A stretch of 64,000 nucleotides of DNA from Hypericum androsaemum. Its lineage: Eukaryota > Streptophyta > Magnoliopsida > Malpighiales > Hypericaceae. Numbering within the stretch: the first letter of the stretch is position 1; the number at the start of each line of letters is the position of its first letter. Where the stretch lies: positions 5,662,109 to 5,726,108 of the forward strand of contig OZ023195.1 of the NCBI GenBank assembly GCA_963995505.1, given 5' to 3'. Below, one piece after another: positions 34,988 to 47,230 of the stretch. Position numbers and translations under genes: made by a program. A model generated the notes under the pieces. It saw only the letters and a list, made by a program, of their open reading frames with translations, was not told where the DNA came from and made no database searches.

Positions 34988-37900
34988 ATGGCTGGAATTA
35001 ACAACTCTCCCCCACTTAATAACTCCGGTGCGACGAACACCGCTGATGACAACTTGAACGAGGAGGTTCCTGTTGTGAGGGCTAGCGGCGCTGAGGCCGT
35101 TATGCCGGGTCATAGACACCCAATGCCACTGCCGTACTCTCATCTTGAGAAATCGGAAAAGTTCAAGAATGGAAATTTCAAGAGATGGCAACAAAAAAAT
35201 GTTGTTCTACTTGACCGCCTTGAACTTTAGCCGGTATGTCAAGGAAGAGAAACCCAAAGAGAATGTGAGTGATCCGCATCAAACTGCGATCCACAGCGCA
35301 TGGGTACATGAAGATTACCTATGTCGCAACTATATATTGGGTTCTCTCGACGATTCGCTTTACGGCATCTACTATACCAAAGAAACGTCTAAGGATCTTT
35401 GGGAATCGTTGGAGCACAAATATAAAGTTGACGACGCCGGTGCAAAGAAATTTGTGGCCGGGCGCTTCCACGACTATCGGATGGTCGATGGAAAGAGCGT
35501 TGTGGAACAATGCGAAGAGCTGCAATTGATCTTTCATGATCTTGCAACGGAGGAAATGGCCATCAATGATGCCCTCCAAGTGGCAATGGTAATTGAGAAA
35601 TTACCACCATCTTGGAAGGACTTCAAGATGTACCTCAAGCACAAGAGGAAGAAGATGACTCTCGAGGACCTTATTCGAAGGTTGCGCATCGAGCAAGACA
35701 ACCGAAAGGTTGATAAGAAACCAAGTGGCATGGTTGCGAAGGCCAATGTGGTCGAGACCGGGGGGAGCTCCCGTGGGAACAAGCAGAAATGCTCAAATGA
35801 TTCCAAGGGAGATGCTCAGAACAAGAGCTTTACTGGTGCCTGCTTTGTTTGCAACAAGACCGGCCATCGTGCCAAAGATTGCTACAAACGTCTAGCCGCG
35901 GAGGGTAAGAAGACGGCAGGACCAAGCAAGGGCAAGAAGAAGAAGCCCGCCAATGCTAACATTGCAGAGGCTAGCTTGAGCTCCGATCTCGATGAGATGC
36001 ACCTCACGGCCGTTGTGTCCGAGGTAAACCTCGTGGGTGGGAACTCGAAAGAATGGTGGGTGGACACGGGGGCTACCCGCCACATTTGTGCCAACAAATA
36101 GATGTTCAAGACCTATTAACCGGTCGATGATGAGAACTGCTACATGGGAAATTCTACAGTCTCAAAGGTTGAAGGCAAGGGGACGGTCATGCTGAAGATG
36201 ACCTCGGGCAAGGAGCTGACTTTGACTGATGTGCTGCATGTGCCCGAGATTCGAAAGAATCTTATCTCTGGAGTGGTGCTCAACAAGAGGGGCTTTCGGC
36301 TTGTGTTCGAGTCCGACAAGGTCATCATGTCCAAGGGAGGGATGTTCGTTGGCAAGGGCTACTTGACCAACAATCTTTTTAAGATGAGTGTAATGACTTT
36401 AGCTCCCAAGGCAAAGTCTAGTGATAAGATTGATGTGGGTGCCGCCAATAAGGCTAGCACGAGCAATAATGTAATGAATGTTGTTGATAAGGCCAATGAG
36501 AAAGTGAAGGTTGCTTATTCTCGGGATTCGTTATATTTATGGCATGGTAGACTGGGTCATGTGAACTATAAGTCTTTGCAAAGGCTAATATCACTTAACC
36601 TACTACCAAAGTTTAACATCGATCACAAACATAAGTGCGAGACTTGTGTTGAGGCCAAGTACGCCAAAGCATCTTCCCACTCGTTTGAGCGAAGCACGGA
36701 ACCATTGGATTTAATCCACACCGATGTGTGTGATTTAAAATACGTACAAACGCGTGGCGGTAAAAATTATTTTATAACTTTTATCGACGATTGTACGAGG
36801 TATTGCTATGTCTACTTGATGAGAAGTAAAGACGAAGCAATAGACATGTTCATTCACTATAAGAATGAAGTTGAGAACCAACTTGGCAAGAAGATCAAAA
36901 ATCTTCGAAGTGACCGAGGTGGTGAATATGAATCTCCATTTGCACAAGTTTGTGCCGAGAATGGAATCGTTCATCAAACCACGGCGCCTTATTCTCCCGA
37001 GTAAAATGGAATTGCGGAAAGGAAGAATAGGACGCTTAAGGAAATGATGAATGCGATGCTTATTAGTTCTGGTTTACCAAGGAATTTATGGGGGGAAGCG
37101 GTGCTTTCGGCCAACTATGTGCTCAACAGGGTACCACATAAAAAGTTGGCTAAAACACCTTACGAATTATGGAAAGGTCATGCGCCTAGCTATAAATTCC
37201 TAAGGGTTTGGGGATGTCTTGCTAAGGTTCCGATCCCACCTCCTAAAAGGACAAGGATAGGACCCAAGATGGTGGATTGTGTGTTTATCGGTTATGCACA
37301 AGATAGTGCTGCATATCGATTCTTGGTACACAAGTCAGATAACTCTGATATCCACGTAAATACTATCATAGAAGCTAGGGATGCTTCATTTTTTGAGGAA
37401 AACTTTCCTCACAAAGCTCGTACTGGTGTTGACTGTCAAGTTGACCAAAGTGGAAGCAATGTGGGGGGAGAGGAACCTCAAGATGAAGTTGAAGAGCCTA
37501 GGCGTGGAAAGAGGGCTAGAAAAGGAAAATCCTTCGGATCAGATTTCCTAACATATCTGTTAGAAAAGGATCCAGTAACCTACAAAGAAGCAATGTCTTC
37601 TACAGACTCTGCTCTTTGGAAGGAAGCGGTGAATAGTGAGATAGAGTCTATCTTACATAATCACACTTGGGAACTAGTAGATCTACCTCCGGGTAGTAAA
37701 CCACTGGGCCATAAGTGGATCTTCAAAAAGAAGATGAAGCCTGATGGTACAGTGGATAAGTACAAGGCGAGACTTGTTGTTAAAGGCTACAAGCAAACTG
37801 AGGGTGTTGATTATTTTGACACATATGCTCCTGTCTCCAGGAAAACGTCTATTAGGTTAGTCATAGCCTTGGCGGCTTTGTTTAACCTAGAGATCCATCA

Positions 37901-39107
37901 AATGGATGTGAAGACGGCCTTCCTTAATGGAGATTTGGAAGAGGAGATTTACATGGAGCAACCCGAAGGGTTTGTGGTTCCAGGTAAAGAACATAAGGTG
38001 TGTAAACTTGTAAAATCCTTGTATGAACTAAAACAAGCACCTAAACAATGGCACGAAAAGTTTGATAGTGTAATGCTATCTAACGGGTTTCAGATAAACC
38101 AATGTGATAAATGTGTCTACGTGAAAGGAGATGATAACGACTATGTGATAGTTTGTCTCTACGTAGATGACATGTTTATCGTGGGTAATAATGATAATAT
38201 CAAAATTACCAAGAAAATGTTGTCACAAAATTTCGACATGAAAGACTTGGGACAAGCTGATGTAATACTTGGGATGAAAATCACCAAGACTTCAGAAGGT
38301 TACGCGCTTTCCCAAGGTCACTATGTCGAAAAGATACTTGACAAATTCGATAAGGATAGCAATGTAATTGCGAGAACTCCTATGGAAGTGGTGTCGAGTC
38401 TCTGCAAGAATCGCGGAGAGAGTGTGAGACAACTAGATTATTCTAGAGTTATAGGCAGTCTAATGTACCTCATGGACTGTACTAGACCAGATATTGCAAA
38501 CTCGGTAAACAGATTGTCGAGATATACGAGTAATCCCAATGATGAACATTGGAAAGCGATAGTTAGAGTCCTTAGATACCTAAGGTACACTGCTAACTAT
38601 GGATTACACTATACGAGACATCCAGCCGTTCTGGAAGGGTATTCAGATGCGAACTAGATCTCGGACTCCAAGAATATAAAATCCACTAGCGGATACATAT
38701 TTACATTTGGAGGAGCAGCGGTCTCGTGGAGATCATGCAAACAAACTTGCATTGCTAGATCAACTATGGAATCCGAATTCATAGCGTTGGATCTAGCAGC
38801 TGAAGAGGCGGATTGGCTCCGAAGTTTCTTGGAGGACATCCCGATGTGGTCAAAACCAGTGCCTCCCATTAGCGTGCACTGTGATAGTCAATCAGCTATT
38901 GGAAGAGCACAAAATAATGTGTATAATGGAAAGTCTAGACACATACGTCGTAGACATAAATCCGTGAGAACGTTATTGAGAACGGGTGTGATATCTTTAG
39001 ACTATGTAAAGTCAAAAGAGAACATCGCGGATCCATTAACTAAGGGTCTAACGAGAGACCAAGTTGAGGTATCATCGAGGGGAATGGGATTAAAGCCCAC
39101 GAAATGA
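34988..39107 (+). pseudogene. Copia gag-pol, interrupted
   Basis: Gag opens at 34988 and loses frame in a run of seven A (about 35192-35198). The remainder stays in one frame to 39107 but is cut by stops at 36099, 36117, 37002 and 38655. Domains in order: Gag with zinc knuckle CFVCNKTGHRAKDC (about 35839); protease WWVDTGATRHIC (36056); pre-integrase WHGRLGHVNYKS (36541); integrase with HTDVCDL and SDRGGEY; RT with YVDDM (about 38161); RNase H with [10 protein letters not shown]. Two of the stops look like single transitions of Gln or Trp codons. The copy cannot make a full polyprotein. Confidence 0.92.
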
Positions 39108-39706
39108 CCTAAACCCATGATGGCAACCCAACCTGGATCGTAAATCTCGATCTGCTGGTTCAAAGGGACAACCGAATTGTGAGGCTAGGGTCGAACAAAG
39201 CACTCGGGAAATTGAGTTCCTTGCCTATTCCTATGATGGAAGAGTGATAGACCTGTCCATGTGAAGGTTAAGCTTTAAGCTTTTAATGTTCCTTATACTT
39301 CGAGTATATATATAAGTGGGGTATGGCAGGATACTCCTTATAAGAGATCACCTATATCGAATGTGAAGGGGCCGCTTCTATGAGATGAGTTAAGGGCTAA
39401 ATCTCTAGAGCATTCGATGAAGTTTCCAAGGCAGTCCAGGGCCAAAATGGACAACAACGAAAGAACCAAGTAGTGGTTTGAGAAGGAGTTGTGTGAGTAC
39501 ATTTGTCTTGGTATACATGAAATGCCGAACAGTTCAAGGCATCGCGTCCACTGGTTGGCGAGTATATCCGAAGGTATTTCACTAAGGAAGGTTCAAGGCT
39601 TTCAACCACCTTTTCTGATGCAACAAATTCTCGCAGAACTCCAAGTTGCATGTAGCATTGGTAGGCTCATATCATATATAAGCCAATTTGCATTCATGTG
39701 GGGGAT

Positions 39707-40940
39707 TGTTGGAGAATTGGTTTATTAACCAAGGAAGAGATGGCCCAATACAAGTGAGTGTATTGGGCTTTGGCCCAAATATTTAATTAGAGGGAGAATC
39801 CTAATTAAATATAATAACTAAGTAATTAGTGGGCAACTTTGAGCTAATTTATTTGAAGGTCACACCAATTGGTTTTGGGTATTTGTGAGATCAATACGAA
39901 GCTTGTTGATAGAGCTTCGTAACGATATATAACACTTGCGAAAATCCAATTCTCGGGGTGAATGAAAATTGGCTTTAAAGTGGTATGGTTGTTATTAAAA
40001 TAAGCACAATCTCACATTGGTTAGCGCACCATGCTGAGACAAGTTTATAAGGGATTAGAAGTCTAGCATGGGTAAACTGGTGGAGAAGGGAGAGGCTTCT
40101 CGCGCCGTCCGTCCGTCCGGCTCGGCACGCACGCACGCGCGCGCGCCCCGCCCCGCCCCGGACCGGGCCGGGCCCGGGCCCGGGCCCGGGCTCGGGTACG
40201 GGAGCGGGTTGCGGGGGTTTGGGGGAATTGTTCCAGGTCCAGGGCCTTATCTTTTTATAACTGGGCCGGACCTGTTGAAGCGATTCTGGGCTCTAAGTCT
40301 GTTGGGCTTAAGCTTGGACAAGCCCATCTTCTGGATCCTTCTTCTCCTCCAGAAAGTGTCTCTTTGAATTCAAAACGTGGGATTTGAATTCAGAGGTAAC
40401 AGCCAATATAAATGAGGGGTAATCATGGCTCTTGTAACAGCAAAGTTATGAGGGGTATTCATGGCTGCCATTGATTTCGGATTTGGAGGTAGGAGGTCCT
40501 TGGCTACCTATAAAAGGAGCCCTCCTCCCTCATTCCAAATCATCCCAGCTCTCACTCTTCCTTGAGCTCTCTACTTCTCTCTCTATAGCATAGCATTTTC
40601 TCACTCTCATTGTGTCGGAGTTCTAAGGCTGCGAAAAGTTCGAAAGGTGTACGAAAGTGCTTCCTTTTGTACACGAGGTTGGGCGTTGTACCTTGGGAGC
40701 TCTCTTACCCACGGAGGCCTGAAGCATATAGGCGGGTAATAAGAGTTTAAGGGCACACGGCTTGCTGTGGCCTCGTCCAGGATTGCATCCGAAAATCACC
40801 ACCTTGAAGTAGACGGTATTCACACTTAGTTCGAAGTGTGATCGTGAGCATTCTCTAAACTCCTCTCTTTTATTTGGCTTATAGCTTACATACGATTATA
40901 TGCTTTATATATTCGTAATTTACTAATATTTATTCCAACA
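39707..40940 (+). repeat. 3' LTR
   Basis: 1234 bp, about 20 bases longer than the 5' LTR because of extra CCCGGG-type units near 40170-40200. Confidence 0.93.
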
Positions 40941-40945
40941 ACAAG

Positions 40946-41737
40946 TGCATCTAGATTGTTGTTGCAATTGATCGGAGGGACGATTCCTATTACAAATTTT
41001 TTGGTGAATCTCGAATATAAAAAATCGAACATTGTTCATTCCTATTTAAAGAACAGTATTTTTTCGTTAATGACTTCTATATTCTTAAGATTTGAACTCA
41101 AATCTAAATGAGTTACCACTTTGATATTTGTAAAGACTACGGACACGGATACGATTTCATTGTCACGGAATCGACTTTCCACTACGACTGAAATGTGGTC
41201 ATAAAAACAAGAGATGGACCATCTGTTAGCACTAGACAGTAGTGGACCTCACCTCACAAAGTGGTGATGAAAAGGTCCTGCAAGATTTGGAAACGAATTT
41301 AATGGAGTGAGTACCAGACATGGGCTATCGTTTATTAAGAGTGAACAGCAAAACAGCTGGTCCTATCTTCAAGGACAGAATACGATACACTCTGATCGGC
41401 CGGGCAGCGATATGTATTCAATTGATGTACACAAAATACTAATATAATGGTCCAATTTGAATGGACCGGTGAAGATTTCGGGTACGTCAAAGGTGCTTAT
41501 TAGTTTTGTTGCGACTGTAGGTGATCCATGCCGAGCTATAACCACTATAATGTTCAACTTTGGCGGTCAAAGTACTATTCTTACAACAATCATTTAGATT
41601 AACGGGTGAAAGATTTGTTGAGCTTAACAAAAGAACCTCGAATTTCAGCCTTTGTAAATACAACAATTTTAAATATTTGTCGAAGAACTTTATCTTTGAA
41701 AAGTTACATCCAGCTTAATCGGTTCGACATGCCATTG
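40946..41737. other. Intergenic, no gene seen
   Basis: Host spacer between two transposons. Confidence 0.5.
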
Positions 41738-41746
41738 TTTATAAAA

Positions 41747-43238
41747 AGAAAAATTACTTTCAAGTCCTTCGAATTTGTTTAAATATACTCAAAAGTCCTA
41801 CTGTTTGCAAAATACATGCTGACGTCCCTCATGTTTGATTTTATTATACTTTCAAGTCCCTAAATGAATTTTTTTCTTTGTTTGTCATTGAAATGACAAA
41901 AATACCCTTAGAATAAAAAATAAAAAAACTGCTGACATCATCTCTTCTTCTCCGATGAAAAAAAAAAGAATCCGGCAAACCGACCAAAATTCCTAAATTT
42001 GATGGTTGCTGCAAACCAAGCACCAAAATTCTAATAGAGACAAAACAATCGAAAGAACCCAACATCAAATTCCAGAAAGAACTTGAAACATGCTTTGGAA
42101 GAACTTAAATCGTGTTTTGGAAGAACTTGAATCGTTCATCCCCATTATTGAACTTATTCGTCGGACACAACAACAACGACGGCGGACCTCGAAGAAGGCA
42201 AGATGGAGACAGCGTTTCAACGAAGGGGAAATGATGGGTCAGACGGCGACCAAGTCCTCGACCGCCAAATCAAATCCACCGCCAGGGAGGATGAGTAGGC
42301 GTAGGCAAAGAGGAGTGGTCAGGTTAGTGGGCCAGGATGTCGCGTCGTCGTCCTCCTCATCGACGGGTCAGACGGCGATCAAGTCTTCGACCGGCTCATC
42401 GAATCCGCCACCGAGGAGGATGAGGAGGCTTAGGCGAAGAGGAGTTGTCGGGTCAGTAGGCTAGGATGACACGTCCTCCTCCTCCTCGAGGTGGCCCAAG
42501 ATGCCATGTCGTCGGCCTTCTCGTCGACGGGCCAGACGGCGACTAGTTCTTCGAACGCCTCATCGAATTCGCCGCCGGGGAGGATAAGGAGGCGTAGGAG
42601 AAGAGGAGTGGTTGAGTCAGTGGGCCAGGATGCCACGTCGTCCTCCTCCTCGAGGTGGCGCAGGATGCCGCGTCGTCCTCCTCCTCGTCGACGGGTCAGA
42701 CGGCGACTAGGTCTTCGACCGCCTCATCGAATCCGCCGTTGGGGAGGATGAGGAGGCGTAGGCGAAGAGGAGTGGTCGGGTCAGTGGGCCAGGATGCCGT
42801 GTATTGGTGGGTGTTCGTGTGTGGGCCACGACCATCTTCTTCATTTTTTTTCTTGATCTTGGGGTTTTTTAATTTCTTGAGTTTTATTTTGATCTTTAGT
42901 TGTTCTTATCTTGGATTTAGCTATAATTAGGTTTAATTGAAAGTTTGTTTAGTTGGAAGCTGTTCTTCTTCTTTATGTTATTGATTCGTTGAAGAGGAAT
43001 GAGGAAATGATAATGTCATTGGTTAGGAGGAAGAAGAAGAGATGATGTTAGCAGTTTTTTTGTGTTCAAAGGGTATTTTGGTCATTTTTTGACAAAAATA
43101 AAAAAAGAGCCGCTAACGTGCGTCAAGGACCCGAAAGTATAATAAAATCAAACACGAGGGATGTCAGTGTGTATTTTGTAAACAGGGGGACTTTTGAATA
43201 TATTTGAACAACTCCGAGGGACTTGAGAGTAATTTTCC
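41747..43238. mobile_element. Non-autonomous Mutator-like element (family A, copy 2)
   Basis: Shares inverted-repeat ends with the elements at 13395 and 53044: AAATTACTTTCAAGTCC and TTTATTATACTTTCAAGTCC at the left, their complements at the right. A perfect 9-bp duplication TTTATAAAA flanks it (41738-41746 and 43239-43247). The centre holds a GC-rich minisatellite (see 42236). There is no transposase. Confidence 0.88.
42236..42807. repeat. Minisatellite inside the Mutator-like element
   Basis: Four copies of a unit starting GGGTCAGACGGCGAC (42236, 42365, 42529, 42693) with periods 129, 164 and 164. The later units carry an extra block with CGAGGTGGC. The array stays largely open on both strands, so its frames are not evidence of a gene. 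Confidence 0.85.
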
Positions 43239-43530
43239 TTTATAAAATGGTGCAGGTAATTTCAACCCCAATGGCGACTTTCAAACGAAAGCGGAAATAC
43301 CAACGGACGATGATTCTTACATGGTTGAAGCTGCCCTTCCATTACTAGGACTACATCTAAGACTAAACAGACTAGAATCCGAATGGTACTTCTCTTTCGA
43401 AATCTCGTCAAAAGTTGATTGTGAAAATGGTCAAATTTATTGTAGGGTGCACTTTCGGAGTCTAATTTGTATTCTTCATGCTTGTCTTGTTAGACGGGGA
43501 ATCTTCTCAATACTCGAGTTAAAATAGGAA

Positions 43531-44036
43531 AATAGTACTTTAGTAGATTTTTTTTAATGGGATATCATTGTTACGATAAGAAAATATTATTTTAAAAAAG
43601 TTATCACATAATATGAGTTTATATTTTCTTAGCTTAGAAATAATTAAAATAATTATTTTGGAAGTAAATACAAATGCACTAAAAAATATTCAAAAAATTC
43701 AAGTTACTAAAAAATTAATAAATTGTAATTATATATTCAAGTCAAAAAAATATATCAATAAAAATTACAATACTAGCACAAATAATACTATTTTTTTCAA
43801 ATTTACGAAGTATGCATCTATGCAAAATATTTTTTTACCTGAAAGTTGGGATCCGGTTAGCAATAAGAATTTTTTGGAAAAAAATATTATTTGTTACGAT
43901 AAAATGATTATAAAAGTTTAATATTAGTCACGATTTCGGATCAACTTTTTTTTATCATTTTAAAGGTGTTATAGCGATTCCACACAAAAAAATGTTATAG
44001 AGAAAATTATTTTAAAATAATTCTACTTAGTGTTAT
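43531..44036. mobile_element. Decayed Emigrant-like MITE, inverted orientation
   Basis: On the minus strand this resembles the elements at 22373 and 23154 (AAAATGATAAAAAAAAGTTG, TGGATCC/TCGTGACTAATATTAAA, TATCGTAACAAATAATATTT in matching order). The ends are eroded and the borders approximate. Confidence 0.4.
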
Positions 44037-44675
44037 TAGAAAAAAAGGGGGTAAGAAAGATATTGCATGGAATAATGAATATGCCATTTTTTTAATCAAT
44101 AGACGAGACTATGCCATTTATGGCCTGTTATGCTTTTTTTCTATTAAAAAGACAAAGATTGAGATGCAAGTTCCAAGTTGCCGACAGCGACCAGCACTGA
44201 CGTTTTTTATGCAGTCAGTTCCTCGTGGAGATGAAACTGGGCTGATGTTCTTGGATAAACATGATCGTCTCCACTGCCTACAAGTTGCGACTTAGTCGAA
44301 GTTGGCAAACTTTAGTTATTATTTCTATTCGTATTAGGATTTTCTTTCGTTATTTTATTACGTTTCTTTATCAGTATTTTATTAGGTTTTAGTTTTTCTG
44401 TACAAAGGAGGACCTTAATTCAGTTTTTTGATTATAAGAAACTTGGAGTTTACCCTTAAAAATCTCTGTCACTTCTCCAAGCACACGGATTAGCTACTAT
44501 GGTTGTTCTTATTCGTACTTTTCGCTGCATCAGTTCCCCAAACGATTTTGCAGAAAAGTAATCACCAAATGATTGATCGTGAACTATACTGATTAGTGAC
44601 ACTGTGATAGCTTACATGAAACTTTACTGGAGTGTGTATTAATATGAGATATTATAATCAACATACACTTAAATC
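44037..44675. other. Intergenic, no gene seen
   Basis: AT-rich host spacer upstream of the LINE insertion. Confidence 0.5.
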
Positions 44676-44756
44676 AACTAGTAAAAATATTATTCACCTG
44701 TGTCCCGTCCCGACAAGAGCTCAACTTCATCGTGAGCAAGTTCGCATCTCGCCGTA

Positions 44757-45065
44757 CCGCACCCCCTCCCCCGCTCTCCCCCCTCCCCCTCCCGCCCTCC
44801 CCCCATCCCGCACCCCCCTCCCCCGCTCTCCCCCCTCCCCCTCCCGCTCTCCCGCACCCCCCTCCCCGCCCTCCCCCTCTCAGATCTAAAAATGTGAGCC
44901 ATCGCCCCCGCCCCGCCCCACCTCCCCACCCCTCCCCTCCGGCCCGCCCTCCCCCTCCACCTCCCCCACCCACCCCCTACCGCTACCGCTACCCCTCCCC
45001 CGCCCTCCCCCTCCCCACCCCCCCACCCCCTCCCGATCCCGCCCCCGCCGCCGCCCCCCTCAGGT
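44757..45065. repeat. C-rich leader of the LINE insertion
   Basis: About 300 bases of CCCCTCCCC and CCGCCC units. The minus strand carries many runs of three or more G and could form G-quadruplexes. It may act as the element's internal promoter. Confidence 0.7.
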
Positions 45066-45089
45066 GCCTCTGCGGCTCATGATGTGAGT

Positions 45090-46997
45090 ATGACTTCGTC
45101 GGAGGCTCAGGTTGCTTCGGGTTCGGATTCAGCCCAGCCGGTTTCACATCGATCATATGCGGACTCGGTTCGCCCACGCGCCAATGGCTGGATAAACTCG
45201 GGTAAGTTTATTCGCCCTAATCTTGATGGCAACTCTCCTGTGCTTGAATTGAACAAGGATCGGTCGGCTTGTTGTGTGAATTATGGTGCTCGTGCTCTCA
45301 TCGGGAAACTGGTGAGGCCCAAGGGAAGCAAGCCTTGTTCATCCTATGAGTTACGTAGTGCGGTTGCTAAGGCTTGGTCGATACAAGATGTGAAGATGTT
45401 ACCCCTAGGTTTGGGTTATTTTGGATTCAAATTTGCTTCCGAAAAAGATCGGGACATGGTCTGGAACTTGATGGTTTGGCGTATCCCGCAGGGTACTCTT
45501 TATTTGCAGCCTTGGGTTCCTTTTTTTCGCCCCGCTAAGGTCCATACCACTCGTGCGAAGGTCTGGGTTCAGATGATTGGTTTGAGTATGGAGCATGTTG
45601 AACCCGACATAGTTTTTGGCTTGGCTGCTTCGGTAGGTGATCCTATTCGAGCGGATCCTGGTGCTTTAAACAAGGTTAATGGGGCTACTGTTCGTGTCTT
45701 GGTTGATATCGATTTGACTAAGCCTCGCTGGGATCATATTTGCTTAAAGCAAGAGGATGGAAGTTGTACGGTAGATGTTGTGTATGAGAACTTGCCAGAC
45801 TTTTGCGAGCACTGTAAGGTGATTGGGCATGTTTCATCTACGTGCCGTAAGTTGCAACTTGGAGGGGAGGTTGCGCATGGTAAACAAGTTTTCCAAGGCC
45901 CGAAGAACAAACGCGTCGAGAAGGTGTGGCAGAAGACAGATGTGAATGCCCCGCCCTCTCTCGTTGAGTTGGATGAGATGGTGGAGCTTTCCGAGGTGGA
46001 GGCGATTTCCTCTTTTGCTTTAGTCACAATTCTGGAAAATCTAGTGCACCAAGAAGTTGGTATTAACTCACTGGGTTCCACGGATGCTCTTCGGATTGTC
46101 GATGTGATTCCTAGTGCACTCGATGGTATGGAATCTCATGTACATTTTACTGAATTTAACGTGCTTGATGAGGGATCCTTATTGCATAAGAAAGACATGT
46201 GTAACTCTTTAGCTATGATTGTTATTCTTGAAAACTTGATGCAAGAGCATGAGGACCTCATTATGGGAGAAGGAGTTTCTTTGGAATTAGCAATGGTTCC
46301 AGAAGAGAATTCAGCTAATGTTTTGCGTCCATCCACGCGGTGGACAGACACGGAGAAAGATACTTCAGGGACTTCAGAGTTGGTTAAGTCTGCCTTTGTT
46401 CCTATAATGAATTCGATGCAATGTAGCTCGAACAAGGCAGTCGTTCTAGAGCAGTTGCGTTGGCCAGTGGTGAGTGGGATTCAAATTGAGGAAGTGGATG
46501 ACTCACCCTCTACAGGGCAGCAGACTCCCCGGCCTTTGATTGCAGCTCCCGTGACGCCACCTTCTCCACTTGTGACGACAAACTCGATGGTTGCACATGT
46601 TGACGGCTTGACTTCGGGCAAGGCTGGCAAGGATAAAATAAGCTCTGCAAAGGGATCTAAACATAAGGGTTTGAAGTCAGGTTTTCTTGGCAGGATATTA
46701 CAGGACTCTACTCCGTCTATATTGGGTCAGGCTTCGGCCTTGCCCTCTAAGGAACCCACGCATATCCCGGGCCAAGCAGGTAATAATATTATTATTTTCT
46801 CAGACTCGGATGATCTCCCTCCTTCATTAAAGTTCATGAGCTCGATTGCAAAACAGATGAAGAATAATTGGTCAGACGGGGTCGACTATTTTGACATACC
46901 TCCGGCAAAGAACACTCGCTTTCAAGCGAGGAAGAAAACTGGGAGTGCCTATACCAGTGAGGATCCACGTTGGTCAGAATATGATATGGACTATTGA
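45090..46997 (+). CDS. LINE ORF1-type protein: DUF4283 plus zinc knuckle
   Basis: Intact 635-aa frame. The in-frame GTG six bases upstream is not needed because ATG is at 45090. The N-terminal half matches the DUF4283 domain of plant LINE ORF1 (NYGARALIGKLVRPKGSKP, GYFGFKFASEKDRDMVWN, PWVPFFRPAKV, VWVQMIGLSMEHV). It ends in a CX2CX4HX4C knuckle, CEHCKVIGHVSSTC (about residues 246-259). The C-terminal 370 residues are low in known motifs. It presumably binds RNA or single-stranded DNA for an L1-type particle. The open frame and perfect target repeats suggest a recent insertion. Confidence 0.85.
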   Translation: MTSSEAQVASGSDSAQPVSHRSYADSVRPRANGWINSGKFIRPNLDGNSPVLELNKDRSACCVNYGARALIGKLVRPKGSKPCSSYELRSAVAKAWSIQDVKMLPLGLGYFGFKFASEKDRDMVWNLMVWRIPQGTLYLQPWVPFFRPAKVHTTRAKVWVQMIGLSMEHVEPDIVFGLAASVGDPIRADPGALNKVNGATVRVLVDIDLTKPRWDHICLKQEDGSCTVDVVYENLPDFCEHCKVIGHVSSTCRKLQLGGEVAHGKQVFQGPKNKRVEKVWQKTDVNAPPSLVELDEMVELSEVEAISSFALVTILENLVHQEVGINSLGSTDALRIVDVIPSALDGMESHVHFTEFNVLDEGSLLHKKDMCNSLAMIVILENLMQEHEDLIMGEGVSLELAMVPEENSANVLRPSTRWTDTEKDTSGTSELVKSAFVPIMNSMQCSSNKAVVLEQLRWPVVSGIQIEEVDDSPSTGQQTPRPLIAAPVTPPSPLVTTNSMVAHVDGLTSGKAGKDKISSAKGSKHKGLKSGFLGRILQDSTPSILGQASALPSKEPTHIPGQAGNNIIIFSDSDDLPPSLKFMSSIAKQMKNNWSDGVDYFDIPPAKNTRFQARKKTGSAYTSEDPRWSEYDMDY

Positions 46998-47230
46998 TGA
47001 GTTCTGGCTGATTAGTTTTGTCTTTGACCACCAGACTTGTTTGATTGGGTGAGACACTAGGTATGGCAACGAGTTTGCCTCTCTGGCTACTCGTTTAGGC
47101 CTTGGACCCGTTTTATTTCCGTTTTTCTTTTTCTTTTCTCTACTCTTTCTCATCCTCTTTCTGTAATTTTCTTTTCTCATTAATAAATGCTCGTTTTCAC
47201 CCAAAAAAAAAACTAGTAAAAATATTATTC

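Larger units (their letters stand above)
33318..40940 (+). mobile_element. Near-intact Ty1/copia LTR retrotransposon with a disabled polyprotein
   Basis: Two LTRs of about 1.2 kb (33318-34531 and 39707-40940) start TGTTGGAGAATTGG and end TTCCAACA. A perfect ACAAG target duplication flanks the element (33313-33317 and 40941-40945). A polypurine tract (TGTGGGGGAT) precedes the 3' LTR. The internal order protease, integrase, RT, RNase H defines copia. No usual Met-tRNA primer site follows the 5' LTR. The LTRs differ at about a dozen substitutions plus a GC-tract length change, so the insertion is fairly recent. Confidence 0.95.
44696..47210 (+). mobile_element. ORF1-only L1-type LINE insertion with perfect target duplication
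   Basis: A 20-bp direct repeat, AACTAGTAAAAATATTATTC, lies at 44676-44695 and 47211-47230. The right copy is preceded by an A-tail and by CATTAATAAATGC, the same 3' signature as the LINE stub at 31430. Between them is a C-rich leader and one intact ORF (45090-46997) with no endonuclease or reverse transcriptase. It is therefore a non-autonomous L1 insertion that used another element's enzymes. Confidence 0.9.

Noticed and set aside
44674..45082. Proline-rich and glycine-rich frames in the C-rich leader
   Set aside because: Low-complexity products of the leader, spanning the insertion border.
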